Positions 1 to 6,964 of a DNA stretch of 26,106 nucleotides are shown here, in pieces. The stretch lies in IMG/VR virus record IMGVR_UViG_3300035698_031674, positions 1 to 26,106 of that record; one strand, written 5' to 3'. Under the pieces are notes generated by a model, which saw only the letters and a list, made by a program, of their open reading frames with translations, was not told where the DNA came from and made no database searches. A program made the translations under genes and the position numbers. The first letter of the stretch is position 1. Every line of letters starts with the position of its first letter. This DNA is from a virus.

Positions 1-111
1 ATATCATTTTTAGGTAGTGATTACGATGGTGACCAAAATGAATTTATTGTAGATGATATTAGTAAGTATAAACAATTGAAAGATGTGTGGAGTAATGTGA
101 ACAAAATGTAA
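1..111 (+). CDS. C-terminal end of an unknown protein (cut by window edge)
   Basis: Frame 1 is open from the first base to a TAA at 109-111 and gives 36 residues, starting ISFLGSDYDGDQNEF and ending WSNVNKM. It is acidic with no motif I recognise. The gene starts upstream of the window, so its length and function cannot be judged. The stop codon lies 6 bases before the first arm of the attC-like hairpin at 118-213. That is the usual gene-to-attC arrangement in integron cassettes, so this may be the gene of an upstream cassette. Confidence 0.5.
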   Translation: MSFLGSDYDGDQNEFIVDDISKYKQLKDVWSNVNKM

Positions 112-117
112 CACTTA

Positions 118-213
118 CACATAACGATTGGGTGTATGAGAAGGTTTGCTTAGATGAATTTTTAAATTACCTATAATGTTGATAGCAAACTTTCTTATAC
201 ACCTTGTTATATG
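118..213. other. attC-like integron cassette recombination site
   Basis: A 96-base imperfect inverted repeat has the layout of an attC site. The outer boxes are CACATAAC (118-125) and GTTATATG (206-213), which pair with one mismatch and carry the conserved AAC and GTT triplets. The inner arms 131-150 and 184-203 pair over 20 positions, 18 Watson-Crick and two G-T. The spacers between outer and inner arms are unequal (5 and 2 bases), and the loop is 33 bases (151-183). Outer box, asymmetric spacer, inner arm and variable loop are the known attC features. The alternative is a simple transcription terminator, but no T-run follows and the AAC/GTT boxes would be unexplained. Confidence 0.6.
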
Positions 214-256
214 CTGTGCGGTAATATACCACTAAATTTGATACGAATCACTAAAC

Positions 257-909
257 CTTTTTGTTTTATTTTTGTGGGTGGGAAAAATTTATATATAGAA
301 TAAAGTATTTATTATTATGGAACTACGAAAATTTATAGCAACTACTATATGTGAATATTTGAATGAACAAGATACATATTCATCATTTAAAGGTATGAAA
401 CCATACCAACAAAGAAAAGAAGAATTTTTAAAATCTATAACATCTTTTAATGATATTGATGATGATAAGATAAAAGAAATATTTGATTTTTTTGGGACAG
501 AGGGATATAATGATGAAGAAGATGCGTTTGATGATTTTAAAGATAAAATAATTGACTATAAGAATCTATCTAACCCATCAAAATTATATAGAGTTATAGG
601 TGTTAAAAATAAACAAGTAATAAGAAAAGATGAATTAGGTGAACATTGGACACCATACGATTGGAATTTAGATGGTGATATGTTAATGTCTATTGGATAT
701 GAAAATTGGGATGATGAAACTAAACCCTATGTTATTGAAGCATTAGTTCCACATAGCGAAATTGATGTTATTCAAACTATAATTCAAAATTTATCATTTC
801 CAAATGAACACGAAATAAATTTGAAAAACAAAGGGAAAAATGTTAAATTTGTTAAATCATATAAATTAGAAGGGTTTTAAGTGTGGTGGGAAAAAAATAA
901 AACAAAAAG
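257..909. repeat. 17-bp inverted repeat flanking the 317-880 gene
   Basis: The arm at 257-273 (C, five T, G, four T, A, five T) is exactly complementary to 893-909. Each arm abuts a G-rich word: GTGGGTGGGAAAAA follows the left arm and GTGTGGTGGGAAAAA precedes the right arm. The arms are T/A-rich, so chance is not excluded, but they bracket a single gene that may be an insertion. Confidence 0.35.
317..880 (+). CDS. Possible ADP-ribosyltransferase-like protein
   Basis: The protein has 187 residues: an acidic, helical N-terminal half (about 1-85), then a segment reading LYRVIGVKNK ... GEHWTPYDW ... IEALVPHSEID ... NEHEINLKNKG. In ADP-ribosyltransferase folds an early Arg in a strand (LYR), a hydrophobic/aromatic middle motif (here HWTP) and a late E-x-E-like strand before a K/R-rich strand recur in that order, so the C-terminal half may be such a domain, with the NEHEI glutamates as candidate catalytic residues. 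This is motif-level inference only. The gene stands alone with over 100 non-coding bases on each side, is very AT-rich, and lies between an attC-like site and an attC half-box, which suggests cassette acquisition. An effector or toxin role is possible but unproven. Confidence 0.4.
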   Translation: MELRKFIATTICEYLNEQDTYSSFKGMKPYQQRKEEFLKSITSFNDIDDDKIKEIFDFFGTEGYNDEEDAFDDFKDKIIDYKNLSNPSKLYRVIGVKNKQVIRKDELGEHWTPYDWNLDGDMLMSIGYENWDDETKPYVIEALVPHSEIDVIQTIIQNLSFPNEHEINLKNKGKNVKFVKSYKLEGF

Positions 910-951
910 AATGATACGATGAAACTTAATACAAAGTACAAACATAGCATT

Positions 952-985
952 GCATATAACAAATCGATATAGCATACGACAAATC
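952..985. promoter_or_regulatory. Two imperfect 14-bp direct repeats upstream of the HTH gene (operator-like)
   Basis: GCATATAACAAATC (952-965) and GCATACGACAAATC (972-985) differ at two positions and are spaced exactly 20 bp apart, about two helical turns. They end 20 bases before the start of the HTH gene at 1006, which fits an autoregulatory operator. The first copy also contains GCATATAAC, the exact reverse complement of 206-214 in the attC-like site, so part of it may instead be the remnant of a second attC. The rest of 881-1005 is A-rich with no terminator or clear promoter. Confidence 0.35.
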
Positions 986-1005
986 TGTCTTATACAATAA
1001 ACACA

Positions 1006-1209
1006 ATGGCAGAGCGAGTATCAGGAGACTTCAATATTGATTGGAATTATTCAATCCAAGAATTAACTGCTATCCGTAGGACAAAGATGTCCCAACAAGA
1101 GATGGCTGGCAAGATTGGAGTTAGTCTGAAGTCAATTCAGAGATTCGAAAACTTTAAATCTTACAGCGCAAAAATAATGTACTTTTACAAAAATGAATTT
1201 AATTCTTAA
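1006..1209 (+). CDS. Small XRE/Cro-type HTH regulator
   Basis: The protein has 67 residues. Positions 20-60 read as a Cro/XRE helix-turn-helix: LTAIRRTKMSQQEMAGKIGVS is helix 1, helix 2 and the turn, and LKSIQRFENFKSYSAKI contains the recognition helix with the typical xxIxxxE pattern. The 17 residues before it and the short tail carry no other domain. It is probably a DNA-binding transcription regulator, with the direct repeats at 952-985 as a candidate site. It is the first gene of the rightward run to 9159, with 11 bases to the next gene. Confidence 0.7.
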   Translation: MAERVSGDFNIDWNYSIQELTAIRRTKMSQQEMAGKIGVSLKSIQRFENFKSYSAKIMYFYKNEFNS

Positions 1210-1220
1210 TAGTTATTGAA

Positions 1221-1697
1221 ATGAAAAAAAACGCAATACTATTCTCACAAGTCGATAAGGAAGACTTTTGGGTATCGGGAGGTCTAACCTTCCCAGTTAA
1301 TCACACAGACACTTATGCTGGCTCTATTGAAGAACTAAAACCTCTTCTGGAATCTCAGGAGATGGTGGATCATGTAATTGAGGATCGGTGTCTTGAAGAG
1401 CAGTGTCAAAATGAGTACGAAGGAGAATTTGAGCTTGAATGGAAAGATTTTTCTTTCAAAGGAGTCAGGTTCGACTATGGGTTGGAATTTGTTTTCGAGA
1501 ATGAGTTTGAAAATGAAGTAGTTGCAAAGTATTCTTGTGATTATGTTTGTCTGAGTGAAACAAAACCCAAAGAAACTACGTTTACATTAGAAGAGGTTCG
1601 AAACTTTTTGGAATCTCAAGATAGTTTCGGTGACATTTTTTATTACCTAAGTGAAGCCAATATTATCAAAGCCAACGAAACAGAAGAGGAAGAATGA
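1221..1697 (+). CDS. Acidic protein of unknown function
   Basis: The protein has 158 residues, is strongly acidic and ends ANETEEEE. I recognise no catalytic motif, signal peptide or membrane segment. The middle (about 60-110) alternates hydrophobic and acidic residues, as in a beta-rich fold, and 122-150 looks helical. Its end overlaps the next gene by four bases (ATGA), so the two are probably translationally coupled. Confidence 0.6.
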   Translation: MKKNAILFSQVDKEDFWVSGGLTFPVNHTDTYAGSIEELKPLLESQEMVDHVIEDRCLEEQCQNEYEGEFELEWKDFSFKGVRFDYGLEFVFENEFENEVVAKYSCDYVCLSETKPKETTFTLEEVRNFLESQDSFGDIFYYLSEANIIKANETEEEE

Positions 1698-2887
1698 AAA
1701 TAACTTCGAGCAACATGGTAGAAAAAAAACCTAGTATTGAAAATATGGTTGACATTAGAGAGTTTTGTAAACTCTTTAAGATCAATGTGCCTATGTATGA
1801 GAGTTTCGATTATTACATCGATTTACTTTATCGCTCTGGTATGAATGAGTCTGTATATGAGGACATTGAGGCTTTTAACGAGTACTCTGAATTTGTTCGA
1901 AAAGAAACAGGGTATAAAAGCGTTGTTTCTTATAAAATGGATTTTGCTTTACCAAAACTGATTGAAGTTATTAAAGGGGCAAAAGCCTATAGTAGAGCTG
2001 AAGGGTTTTCTGACGCACTTGATAAACAAGAGTTTAAGAGCCGAGATCATAGAAAGCAAATGTATGGCAAGGTATGTGTCTCTTTAGATTTTACCAAGGC
2101 AAATTTTTCTATGATTAAGAAGTTTGATAAGGAAGACGAGTTTTCGTCTGATTGGTCAATGAACCTAGTTAACCAAGGAATACATCCGTTTTTAGCTAGA
2201 AGTAAATCCTTCCGACAGTATGTCTTTGGAAACACTAATCCAAAGATGTTGGAAAGGCTCCAAAAATACTATATTTGGAGCCTTAGAAATTTCCTAAATA
2301 AACAAGGTATCCCTAAAGAGAATACGCCTGAAGATTGGGAATATTTTAATGGGGCATCTGGTATATTTATTCGAGATGAAGATTTTGTATTCATCTCTCA
2401 CGATGAATTGATTGTTGACATTTCTGAGTTTGCTGATTATCAAGTTCAAGGTGTTGATGCTTGTCAGTACAGCGATCTTATGGATGAAGTCTCTAGGTGG
2501 CAAAAGAATAATGGAATCGAGGTTAAGAATACCATTTTCATGGAGGAAAAACACGGTGATGTTGTTATTCGGGAGATCAACAATGATCAAAACGAAATCA
2601 TTGGTCAAAGAATGATGGGAGTAGAAGGAAATAAATTTTATTTGGAATTGAAGAAGCACATTCTTCAAGAAGAAGTAGAGCAAAAAGACCTTTTATTCAA
2701 ACAAAACGGCTCTATTGCTTCTTGGGTGATTGATGACAATCAAAAGATTGTTGAAACAGTCTCATATAAGAAGAGAGGGTTCCATGATTATCTAGAGGAT
2801 AAAATGCCAGAATTAGAAGATGAAGTTAAATTTAAATTTGTAAATTTGGCAGTGAACTTCTTTCAGAACCCAAAAGGAGAAGCATAA
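1694..2887 (+). CDS. Large-virus protein of unknown function
   Basis: The protein has 397 residues and starts at the ATG overlapping the previous stop. Residues about 130-205 contain VSLDFTKANFSMIKKFD followed later by LARSKSFRQYVFGNTNPK, a combination (LD..ANF ... SK..RQ..FGN.NPK) I associate with uncharacterised proteins of large phages and giant viruses. About residue 236 the sequence SHDELIVDIS resembles an acidic active-site strand. No function can be assigned. It may be an enzyme of nucleic acid metabolism, but this is a guess from the acidic motifs. There is no membrane segment or signal peptide. Confidence 0.6.
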   Translation: MKITSSNMVEKKPSIENMVDIREFCKLFKINVPMYESFDYYIDLLYRSGMNESVYEDIEAFNEYSEFVRKETGYKSVVSYKMDFALPKLIEVIKGAKAYSRAEGFSDALDKQEFKSRDHRKQMYGKVCVSLDFTKANFSMIKKFDKEDEFSSDWSMNLVNQGIHPFLARSKSFRQYVFGNTNPKMLERLQKYYIWSLRNFLNKQGIPKENTPEDWEYFNGASGIFIRDEDFVFISHDELIVDISEFADYQVQGVDACQYSDLMDEVSRWQKNNGIEVKNTIFMEEKHGDVVIREINNDQNEIIGQRMMGVEGNKFYLELKKHILQEEVEQKDLLFKQNGSIASWVIDDNQKIVETVSYKKRGFHDYLEDKMPELEDEVKFKFVNLAVNFFQNPKGEA

Positions 2888-2921
2888 GTTAAAGAAGTTT
2901 ATAAAACTTAAAGAAAATAAA

Positions 2922-3386
2922 ATGAAAGAATTAACATTAATTGAAAAGTTAAGAGCAGACAAAATGAATGCTCTTAGAAATAAAAGTGCTGAAAACACTT
3001 TAAGGAAGGGAATCATCGACACCACTATTGGCGAGATCGATAGAAACCCTAATTTCAAACCAAGGATCGTTGATGGAGTTAAGGAAACTCCAAGCGATAA
3101 AGTTGTTCTTGAGACTTTGAAGAAAATGGTGAAGAATCTTTCAACGATTGATTCAGATCAATCAAGGCAAGAAGTTGCTATCTTACAAGAGTATCTTCCA
3201 ACTCAAATGAGTGAAGAGGAAATCGAAACAATAGTTTCTGATTTGATTATTTCTACGGGAGCTTCATCTGCAAGAGAAATGGGTAAGGTGATGGGAGCTT
3301 TCACTAAAGACCACAATGGTAAAGCAGATAATAAGATTGTTTCTCAGGTTATCAAATCAAAGCTTGCAAAATTAGAAGAAGCATAA
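2922..3386 (+). CDS. GatB/YqeY domain protein
   Basis: The protein has 154 residues, the usual size of free-standing YqeY. The family signature is clear: an N-terminal basic helix (LIEKLRADKMNALRNK), a central helix ending in QEVAILQEYLPTQMSEEEIE, then SSAREMGKVMGAFTKDHNGKADNKIVSQVIKSKL. The domain resembles the tRNA-binding tail of the amidotransferase subunit GatB, and stand-alone members are thought to bind tRNA or act in translation-related processes. It starts after a 34-base A-rich gap and is followed one base after its stop by the next gene, so the two are probably cotranscribed. A tRNA-related protein fits the translation and ribosome-rescue theme of the region. Confidence 0.85.
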   Translation: MKELTLIEKLRADKMNALRNKSAENTLRKGIIDTTIGEIDRNPNFKPRIVDGVKETPSDKVVLETLKKMVKNLSTIDSDQSRQEVAILQEYLPTQMSEEEIETIVSDLIISTGASSAREMGKVMGAFTKDHNGKADNKIVSQVIKSKLAKLEEA

Positions 3387-3387
3387 G

Positions 3388-3909
3388 ATGGAAACAACCT
3401 CGATAACATATTGGGGTGAAATTCTTTTTGATCCACAAAACAGGACAAATAAGCACGAAGAGCAAAAGTCTTGGAAGCGAACCGCAATGGTTATGCTTGA
3501 TGGTGGTCAAGAACTCACCAACTACTACGCTTGGTTTATAAAGAGGCAGTATGGCTTCCCTTTAAACCAAACGCTTCGTGGTGCGCATATTTCTTTCCTG
3601 AATGATCACATTAGGGATATTGCTGGAGATTCTCGTGAAGAATCTGATGCTCTTTGGAAAGAAGTAAAGAAAAAATACAACAAGAAGCGCATCAGTGTGA
3701 ATGTCAGCCTTGATGTTCGTACTGATGGCGCATATTGGTGGTTACCTGTAGTGGAAGAAGATCGAGTTGAACTTCAGGAAATTAGGTCTGAATTAGGTCT
3801 GGGTCGTCCATATTTTGGTATGCATATGAATGTTGGAAGCCCAAATGAACACAATAGAGTTTCTTCAGATTATTTTCATAAACTTTTATCTAAAGGCATT
3901 GCTCGTTAA
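3388..3909 (+). CDS. Possible 2H phosphoesterase / RNA-ligase-like protein
   Basis: The protein has 173 residues. Two motifs at roughly the right distance, RGAHISFLND (about 67-76) and FGMHMNVGSPN (about 148-158), resemble the paired H-x-T/S-x motifs of 2H phosphoesterases (LigT / 2'-5' RNA ligase-like), which act on cyclic phosphates or RNA ends. The second motif is HMN rather than HxT/S, so the match is partial. The segment between them (VNVSLDVRTDGAYWWLPVV) would be a central strand pair. The gene lies one base after the YqeY-domain gene. Its last codons contain the -33 element of the promoter for the next gene. Confidence 0.45.
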   Translation: METTSITYWGEILFDPQNRTNKHEEQKSWKRTAMVMLDGGQELTNYYAWFIKRQYGFPLNQTLRGAHISFLNDHIRDIAGDSREESDALWKEVKKKYNKKRISVNVSLDVRTDGAYWWLPVVEEDRVELQEIRSELGLGRPYFGMHMNVGSPNEHNRVSSDYFHKLLSKGIAR

Positions 3910-3928
3910 GATAAAAACACTACCTTTG
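3899..3928 (+). promoter_or_regulatory. Bacteroidota-type promoter for the MBL-fold gene
   Basis: A TTG at 3899-3901 is followed 19 bases later by TACCTTTG (3921-3928), matching the Bacteroidota TAnnTTTG -7 box. The ATG at 3933 begins four bases after the box, so the transcript should start at or next to the start codon (leaderless). Confidence 0.65.
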
Positions 3929-3932
3929 TGCT

Positions 3933-4796
3933 ATGCAAATTCATTACCTTATTGATAACCCTAAAGCATCGGACACTTTTTCAAACAGTTTAGATTCTTA
4001 TCTAGATTCTCGTAGAAAGAGTGTTGCATCTATAACTCCTATAGGTTATGGAGGAGCTTTTGCTACGAATGAAGGAAACTCTAGTTTTGTTATTAGAGAC
4101 CATAAGAGCGGGAGAAGACTTTTGTTGGATTGTGGGTCGCTAGTTTATAGTGATCTTCGAGAACGAGAGCTAACTGATAAAATTGATTGGGTGTATATTA
4201 CTCACACTCATGAGGATCATATCGGATCACTATCTACTTTGATATATGAGAATTGGTTTATTCACAAGAAGAAATTAAAACTTGTATGTCATCCATCAAT
4301 TAGGCATCAATTAACAGCATACTTAATCACTGTTTGTAATCACGAGTATGAGCTGTTCGATTTAGAGCATTATTGGGAAGAATATTTTGCTATAGATTTC
4401 CCCTCTATTAAATTAGAGAGTTTTGACACTACTGGTTTGCATTTTCCTAAACTTCCTACCTCAGGTGTTGTTGTTACATTGCTTGAGGCTGATTTTAAGG
4501 TGGTGTTTTCAGGAGATTTAGGTGTAGATGTCACTGAATTCCTAGAGCTAGATAAGAGGCTCTTAGAAGAAAAGAAAATGGTTGTATTCCAAGATGCAGG
4601 TACATATGAGTTTACGGAAGAAACTCATAAAGTTATTCCTCACGCATATTACTTGGATTGTGACAATCTTAGCACTTTTTTGTATCATCACTTTGAGAAT
4701 GAAGTGCCAAAAATGAAAGAGAACCTAAAGCATGCTGTGAGTATTGCTGACATGGTTGAAAAGAAAGAGAGTTTATTGTTTTACTATTACAAATAA
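3933..4796 (+). CDS. Metallo-beta-lactamase-fold hydrolase
   Basis: The protein has 287 residues. The zinc-binding signature HxHxDH is present as HTHEDH at 91-96, after a strand ending DWVYIT. LLLDCGS (about 65-71) precedes it, and VVFSGDLG supplies the aspartate expected to bridge the metals. A late HAYYLD offers a further histidine. This fold includes RNase Z-like nucleases and other phosphodiesterases, and the layout is closer to that broad group than to lactamases, but the substrate cannot be named. It has its own promoter with almost no leader, and is followed 12 bases later by clpP. Confidence 0.85.
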   Translation: MQIHYLIDNPKASDTFSNSLDSYLDSRRKSVASITPIGYGGAFATNEGNSSFVIRDHKSGRRLLLDCGSLVYSDLRERELTDKIDWVYITHTHEDHIGSLSTLIYENWFIHKKKLKLVCHPSIRHQLTAYLITVCNHEYELFDLEHYWEEYFAIDFPSIKLESFDTTGLHFPKLPTSGVVVTLLEADFKVVFSGDLGVDVTEFLELDKRLLEEKKMVVFQDAGTYEFTEETHKVIPHAYYLDCDNLSTFLYHHFENEVPKMKENLKHAVSIADMVEKKESLLFYYYK

Positions 4797-4808
4797 CATA
4801 TACAAAAA

Positions 4809-5594
4809 ATGAAGAATGATTACCTAAAGCACGTTAAGTCGATTATCGGTGTTACAACCTCTGAGGCTGAAGATTACATTAAATGGATGGAGAAGTTTAA
4901 AGGTCTTGAGATGAATAGCGCTCATGACATTATATCCCACAAAGACGGATTTGAGGGCATGACTCCAAACGTAATTGAAACAAACCCAAAGAATATAGCG
5001 GTTCTTGATGTTTTCTCACGTTTGATGATGGATAGAATTATTTTTATGGGACATGCAATCGATTCGCAAGTTGCAAATATAGTTTTGTCTCAACTTCTAT
5101 ATTTAGAGAAGCTGGATAAGACCAAAGATGTTAATATGTATGTTAACTCACCCGGCGGTTCGGTATATGATGGTCTTTCAGTCTATTCTACCATGCAAGA
5201 GATTGATTGTGACGTATCTACTATCACAACTGGAATGGCTGCTTCTATGGGATATGTTTTAGCTATTGCTGGAACAAAAGAAAAGCGTTTTGCGCTTCCG
5301 TACTCAAGACTTATGCAGCATCAACCTCTTGGGGGCGCTCGTGGTCAAGCAACAGATATTGAGAACACCAATAGAGAAATTCAGAAGCTTAAGTTTGAGC
5401 TTTACGAGATTATTGCATACCATACTGGTCAAAGCATTGAAACAATATTTCATGATTGTGAGAGAGATCACTGGATGAGAGCGGAAGAAGCAAAAAAGTA
5501 TGGCGCTATCGATCATGTTATTAGAAAGAAGTCAGGACTTGAGCCTTCACCTTTATCTGAAGAAGCGTGGAAAGTTTGGTCAGGCAGAAATTAA
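4809..5594 (+). CDS. clpP: ClpP-like serine peptidase (first copy)
   Basis: The protein has 261 residues. ClpP is a barrel-forming peptidase that degrades unfolded or tagged proteins fed by ClpX/ClpA-type ATPases. The catalytic triad is intact with canonical spacing: Ser146 in TGMAASMGY, His171 in MQHQPLGG and Asp220 in CERDHW (25 and 49 residues apart). The strand NMYVNSPGGSVYDGLSVY is also typical. There are about 60-70 extra N-terminal residues that cellular ClpP lacks, possibly a propeptide or phage-specific domain. ClpP homologues also serve as capsid-maturation proteases in some phages, but the HQP motif and position favour a true ClpP type. It sits upstream of the terminator at 5619-5647. 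No Clp ATPase is present here. Confidence 0.93.
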   Translation: MKNDYLKHVKSIIGVTTSEAEDYIKWMEKFKGLEMNSAHDIISHKDGFEGMTPNVIETNPKNIAVLDVFSRLMMDRIIFMGHAIDSQVANIVLSQLLYLEKLDKTKDVNMYVNSPGGSVYDGLSVYSTMQEIDCDVSTITTGMAASMGYVLAIAGTKEKRFALPYSRLMQHQPLGGARGQATDIENTNREIQKLKFELYEIIAYHTGQSIETIFHDCERDHWMRAEEAKKYGAIDHVIRKKSGLEPSPLSEEAWKVWSGRN

Positions 5595-5618
5595 TAAAAT
5601 ACTTTTAAATAAAAAGAG

Positions 5619-5647
5619 AAGGGATGCGAAAGTATCCCTTTTTTTTT
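5619..5647 (+). terminator. Rho-independent terminator after clpP
   Basis: A 9-bp stem (5619-5627 with 5632-5640, including one G-T) closed by a GAAA tetraloop is followed by an eight-to-nine-base T-run ending at 5647. The coaD promoter box starts two bases later, so the signals ending one unit and starting the next are nested. Confidence 0.85.
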
Positions 5648-5648
5648 G

Positions 5649-5656
5649 TATCTTTG
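5649..5656 (+). promoter_or_regulatory. Bacteroidota -7 promoter box for coaD
   Basis: TATCTTTG matches TAnnTTTG exactly. The coaD ATG (5662) starts five bases downstream, giving a leaderless or nearly leaderless mRNA. No good TTG -33 element is visible at the usual distance, because that stretch is the terminator stem. Confidence 0.6.
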
Positions 5657-5661
5657 AGTTT

Positions 5662-6120
5662 ATGAAAAGAGTAGCAGTATTTGCAGGGTCGTTCGACCCC
5701 TTTACGATTGGTCACCGAGATATTTATGATCAAGCAGAAAGCGTCTTTGGTGAAGGAAACATTCTGTTGGCTTTGGGGAAGAATCCAGAAAAAAGTAGTG
5801 TTGACTTTGCTAGAGAGTTAGAGATTAAAAATAATAACCCAAGCATGAATGTTGCTTCTTATAATGGCTTCTTACATCACTTCGTAAATAAGCTTGAGGA
5901 AGAAGGTTTTGATGTTACTTTGGTTCGAGGCTTAAGGAATGGGGCTGATCTTCAGTATGAACAGAATCAGATAGCTTTCATTCGGGATTTTAAGCCCGAC
6001 ATTAAAGTGATGTTCTTGCTTTGTAAAAATACTCTAGGACACATTTCATCTTCAGCTGTAAGGGCTATCCAAAAAAACGATCCTTTTGGCGCTGAGAAAT
6101 ATATATCTAAGGAAGTATGA
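5662..6120 (+). CDS. coaD: Phosphopantetheine adenylyltransferase
   Basis: The protein has 152 residues, normal for bacterial CoaD. It transfers AMP from ATP to 4'-phosphopantetheine, the penultimate step of coenzyme A synthesis. Family motifs are clear: GSFDPFTIGH at 9-18 (the nucleotidyltransferase TxGH motif), VRGLRNGADLQYEQNQ in the middle, and GHISSSAVRAI near the C-terminus, equivalent to the ISSTxVR motif. An upstream in-frame ATG at 5500 would add 54 unrelated residues read through the clpP tail and the terminator, so 5662 is chosen, next to the promoter box. The stop overlaps the next ORF (ATGA). A second CoA-pathway domain is encoded at 13825-15201. Confidence 0.92.
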   Translation: MKRVAVFAGSFDPFTIGHRDIYDQAESVFGEGNILLALGKNPEKSSVDFARELEIKNNNPSMNVASYNGFLHHFVNKLEEEGFDVTLVRGLRNGADLQYEQNQIAFIRDFKPDIKVMFLLCKNTLGHISSSAVRAIQKNDPFGAEKYISKEV

Positions 6121-6272
6121 GAAAAATAATGAGAGGGCTTTTTATGGAGATAGAGAGCAGAGAGGATAATGGCATAATTGGACAGGGGTTTGACTCTTGG
6201 GTAAAATACAGGATATCTTGGAGTAAATTAACCCTTTGGGCAATTTTAATTTTAATAATAATAGCGATATGA
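6117..6272 (+). CDS. Small tail-anchored membrane protein
   Basis: This 51-residue ORF starts at an ATG overlapping the coaD stop (ATGA). The N-terminal 37 residues are polar and charged (MRKIMRGLFMEIESRED...). The C-terminus LTLWAILILIIIAI is a single hydrophobic helix with nothing after it, as in tail-anchored proteins. Its stop region overlaps the next micro-ORF, and this chaining supports it being real. Function unknown. Confidence 0.55.
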   Translation: MRKIMRGLFMEIESREDNGIIGQGFDSWVKYRISWSKLTLWAILILIIIAI

Positions 6273-6361
6273 TGACAATAATAATAATTGGTCTTTTTGC
6301 GGTTTTAGTGTTATTGATGATGCGAAATGAAGACCTAGAAGACGATAATACAGAAGACTAA
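6269..6361 (+). CDS. 30-residue membrane micro-protein
   Basis: The ORF begins at an ATG overlapping the previous stop (ATGATGA). It encodes MMTIIIIGLFAVLVLLMMRN followed by an acidic tail EDLEDDNTED. The layout, one transmembrane helix with a charged cytoplasmic tail, and the coupling to its neighbour suggest a genuine micro-protein. Nothing in the sequence says what it does. A small membrane regulator is one possibility. Confidence 0.45.
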   Translation: MMTIIIIGLFAVLVLLMMRNEDLEDDNTED

Positions 6362-6365
6362 AAAA

Positions 6366-6390
6366 ACTAATACAAACTAATACAAACTAA
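6366..6390 (+). repeat. ACTAATACAA leader repeats before the second clpP
   Basis: Two exact copies of ACTAATACAA (6366-6375, 6376-6385) plus a partial ACTAA end five bases before the ATG at 6396. A very similar array lies before the gene at 15232. They may be an A-rich translation-enhancing leader, since Bacteroidota make little use of Shine-Dalgarno pairing. Confidence 0.35.
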
Positions 6391-6395
6391 AAAAA

Positions 6396-6959
6396 ATGAC
6401 AGAAACAATACCATTAGCAAAAGAGGGACAATTGTTTTTTACGGAACAATTTACTCAAAAGTCCGTTGCAGAATTGACGGAGAAGATAATTGAGATTAAC
6501 GAAGACGACAAGCTTCTAAGTAAGCTTTATCCTGTTTACGGGTTAGAGTATGTTGTTAAGCCTATTGAGATTCGAATTGATTCGTATGGAGGTCTGGTTT
6601 ATCAATGTATGGGACTAGTCTCTGTGATAGAGGATTCCAAAACACCTATTTGGACTTATGTAACTGGAGCTGCTATGAGCTGTGGGTTTATTCTCCTAAT
6701 TTCAGGTCATAAAAGATTTGCATACAGGAGAGCAACGCCTTTGTATCATCAGGTGTCTAGTGGGGCAATTGGAAAAACTAGAGACTTGGAAGAGCGTTTA
6801 GAGGAAACAAGAAGACTACAGACTACTCTTGAGAATATCACGACTGAAAAGACGAAGATATCGAAGAAGAAATTGACAGAGATATACGAAAAGAAAATTG
6901 ATTGGTACATGTCTTCTGAAGGGGCTTTATCGCTTGGTGTAGTTGACGAAATTATATAA
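6396..6959 (+). CDS. clpP: ClpP-like serine peptidase (second, divergent copy)
   Basis: The protein has 187 residues, close to mature cellular ClpP. The fold is recognised from IEIRIDSYGGLVYQCMGLV, then GAAMSCGFILLISG with Ser95, YHQVSSGAIGKT with His118, and KKIDWYMSSEGALSLGVVDEI with Asp169. The serine motif is AMSCG instead of AASMG, and the His lies 23 rather than 25 residues after the Ser, so this copy is diverged though all three catalytic residues are kept. Identity to the copy at 4809-5594 looks low, so it is not a recent duplication. Two paralogues could form a mixed barrel, as in organisms with ClpP1/ClpP2. The alternative is a ClpP-fold head protease. Confidence 0.85.
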   Translation: MTETIPLAKEGQLFFTEQFTQKSVAELTEKIIEINEDDKLLSKLYPVYGLEYVVKPIEIRIDSYGGLVYQCMGLVSVIEDSKTPIWTYVTGAAMSCGFILLISGHKRFAYRRATPLYHQVSSGAIGKTRDLEERLEETRRLQTTLENITTEKTKISKKKLTEIYEKKIDWYMSSEGALSLGVVDEII

Positions 6960-6964
6960 AAAAA

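Noticed and set aside
2294-2683. Minus-strand ORF of 129 codons.
   Set aside because: It lies entirely within the well-supported + strand gene 1694-2887, and its hydrophobic, low-information protein is typical of a shadow frame.
5500-5661. N-terminal extension of CoaD.
   Set aside because: It would read through the clpP tail, a terminator and the promoter. The family start matches the ATG at 5662.
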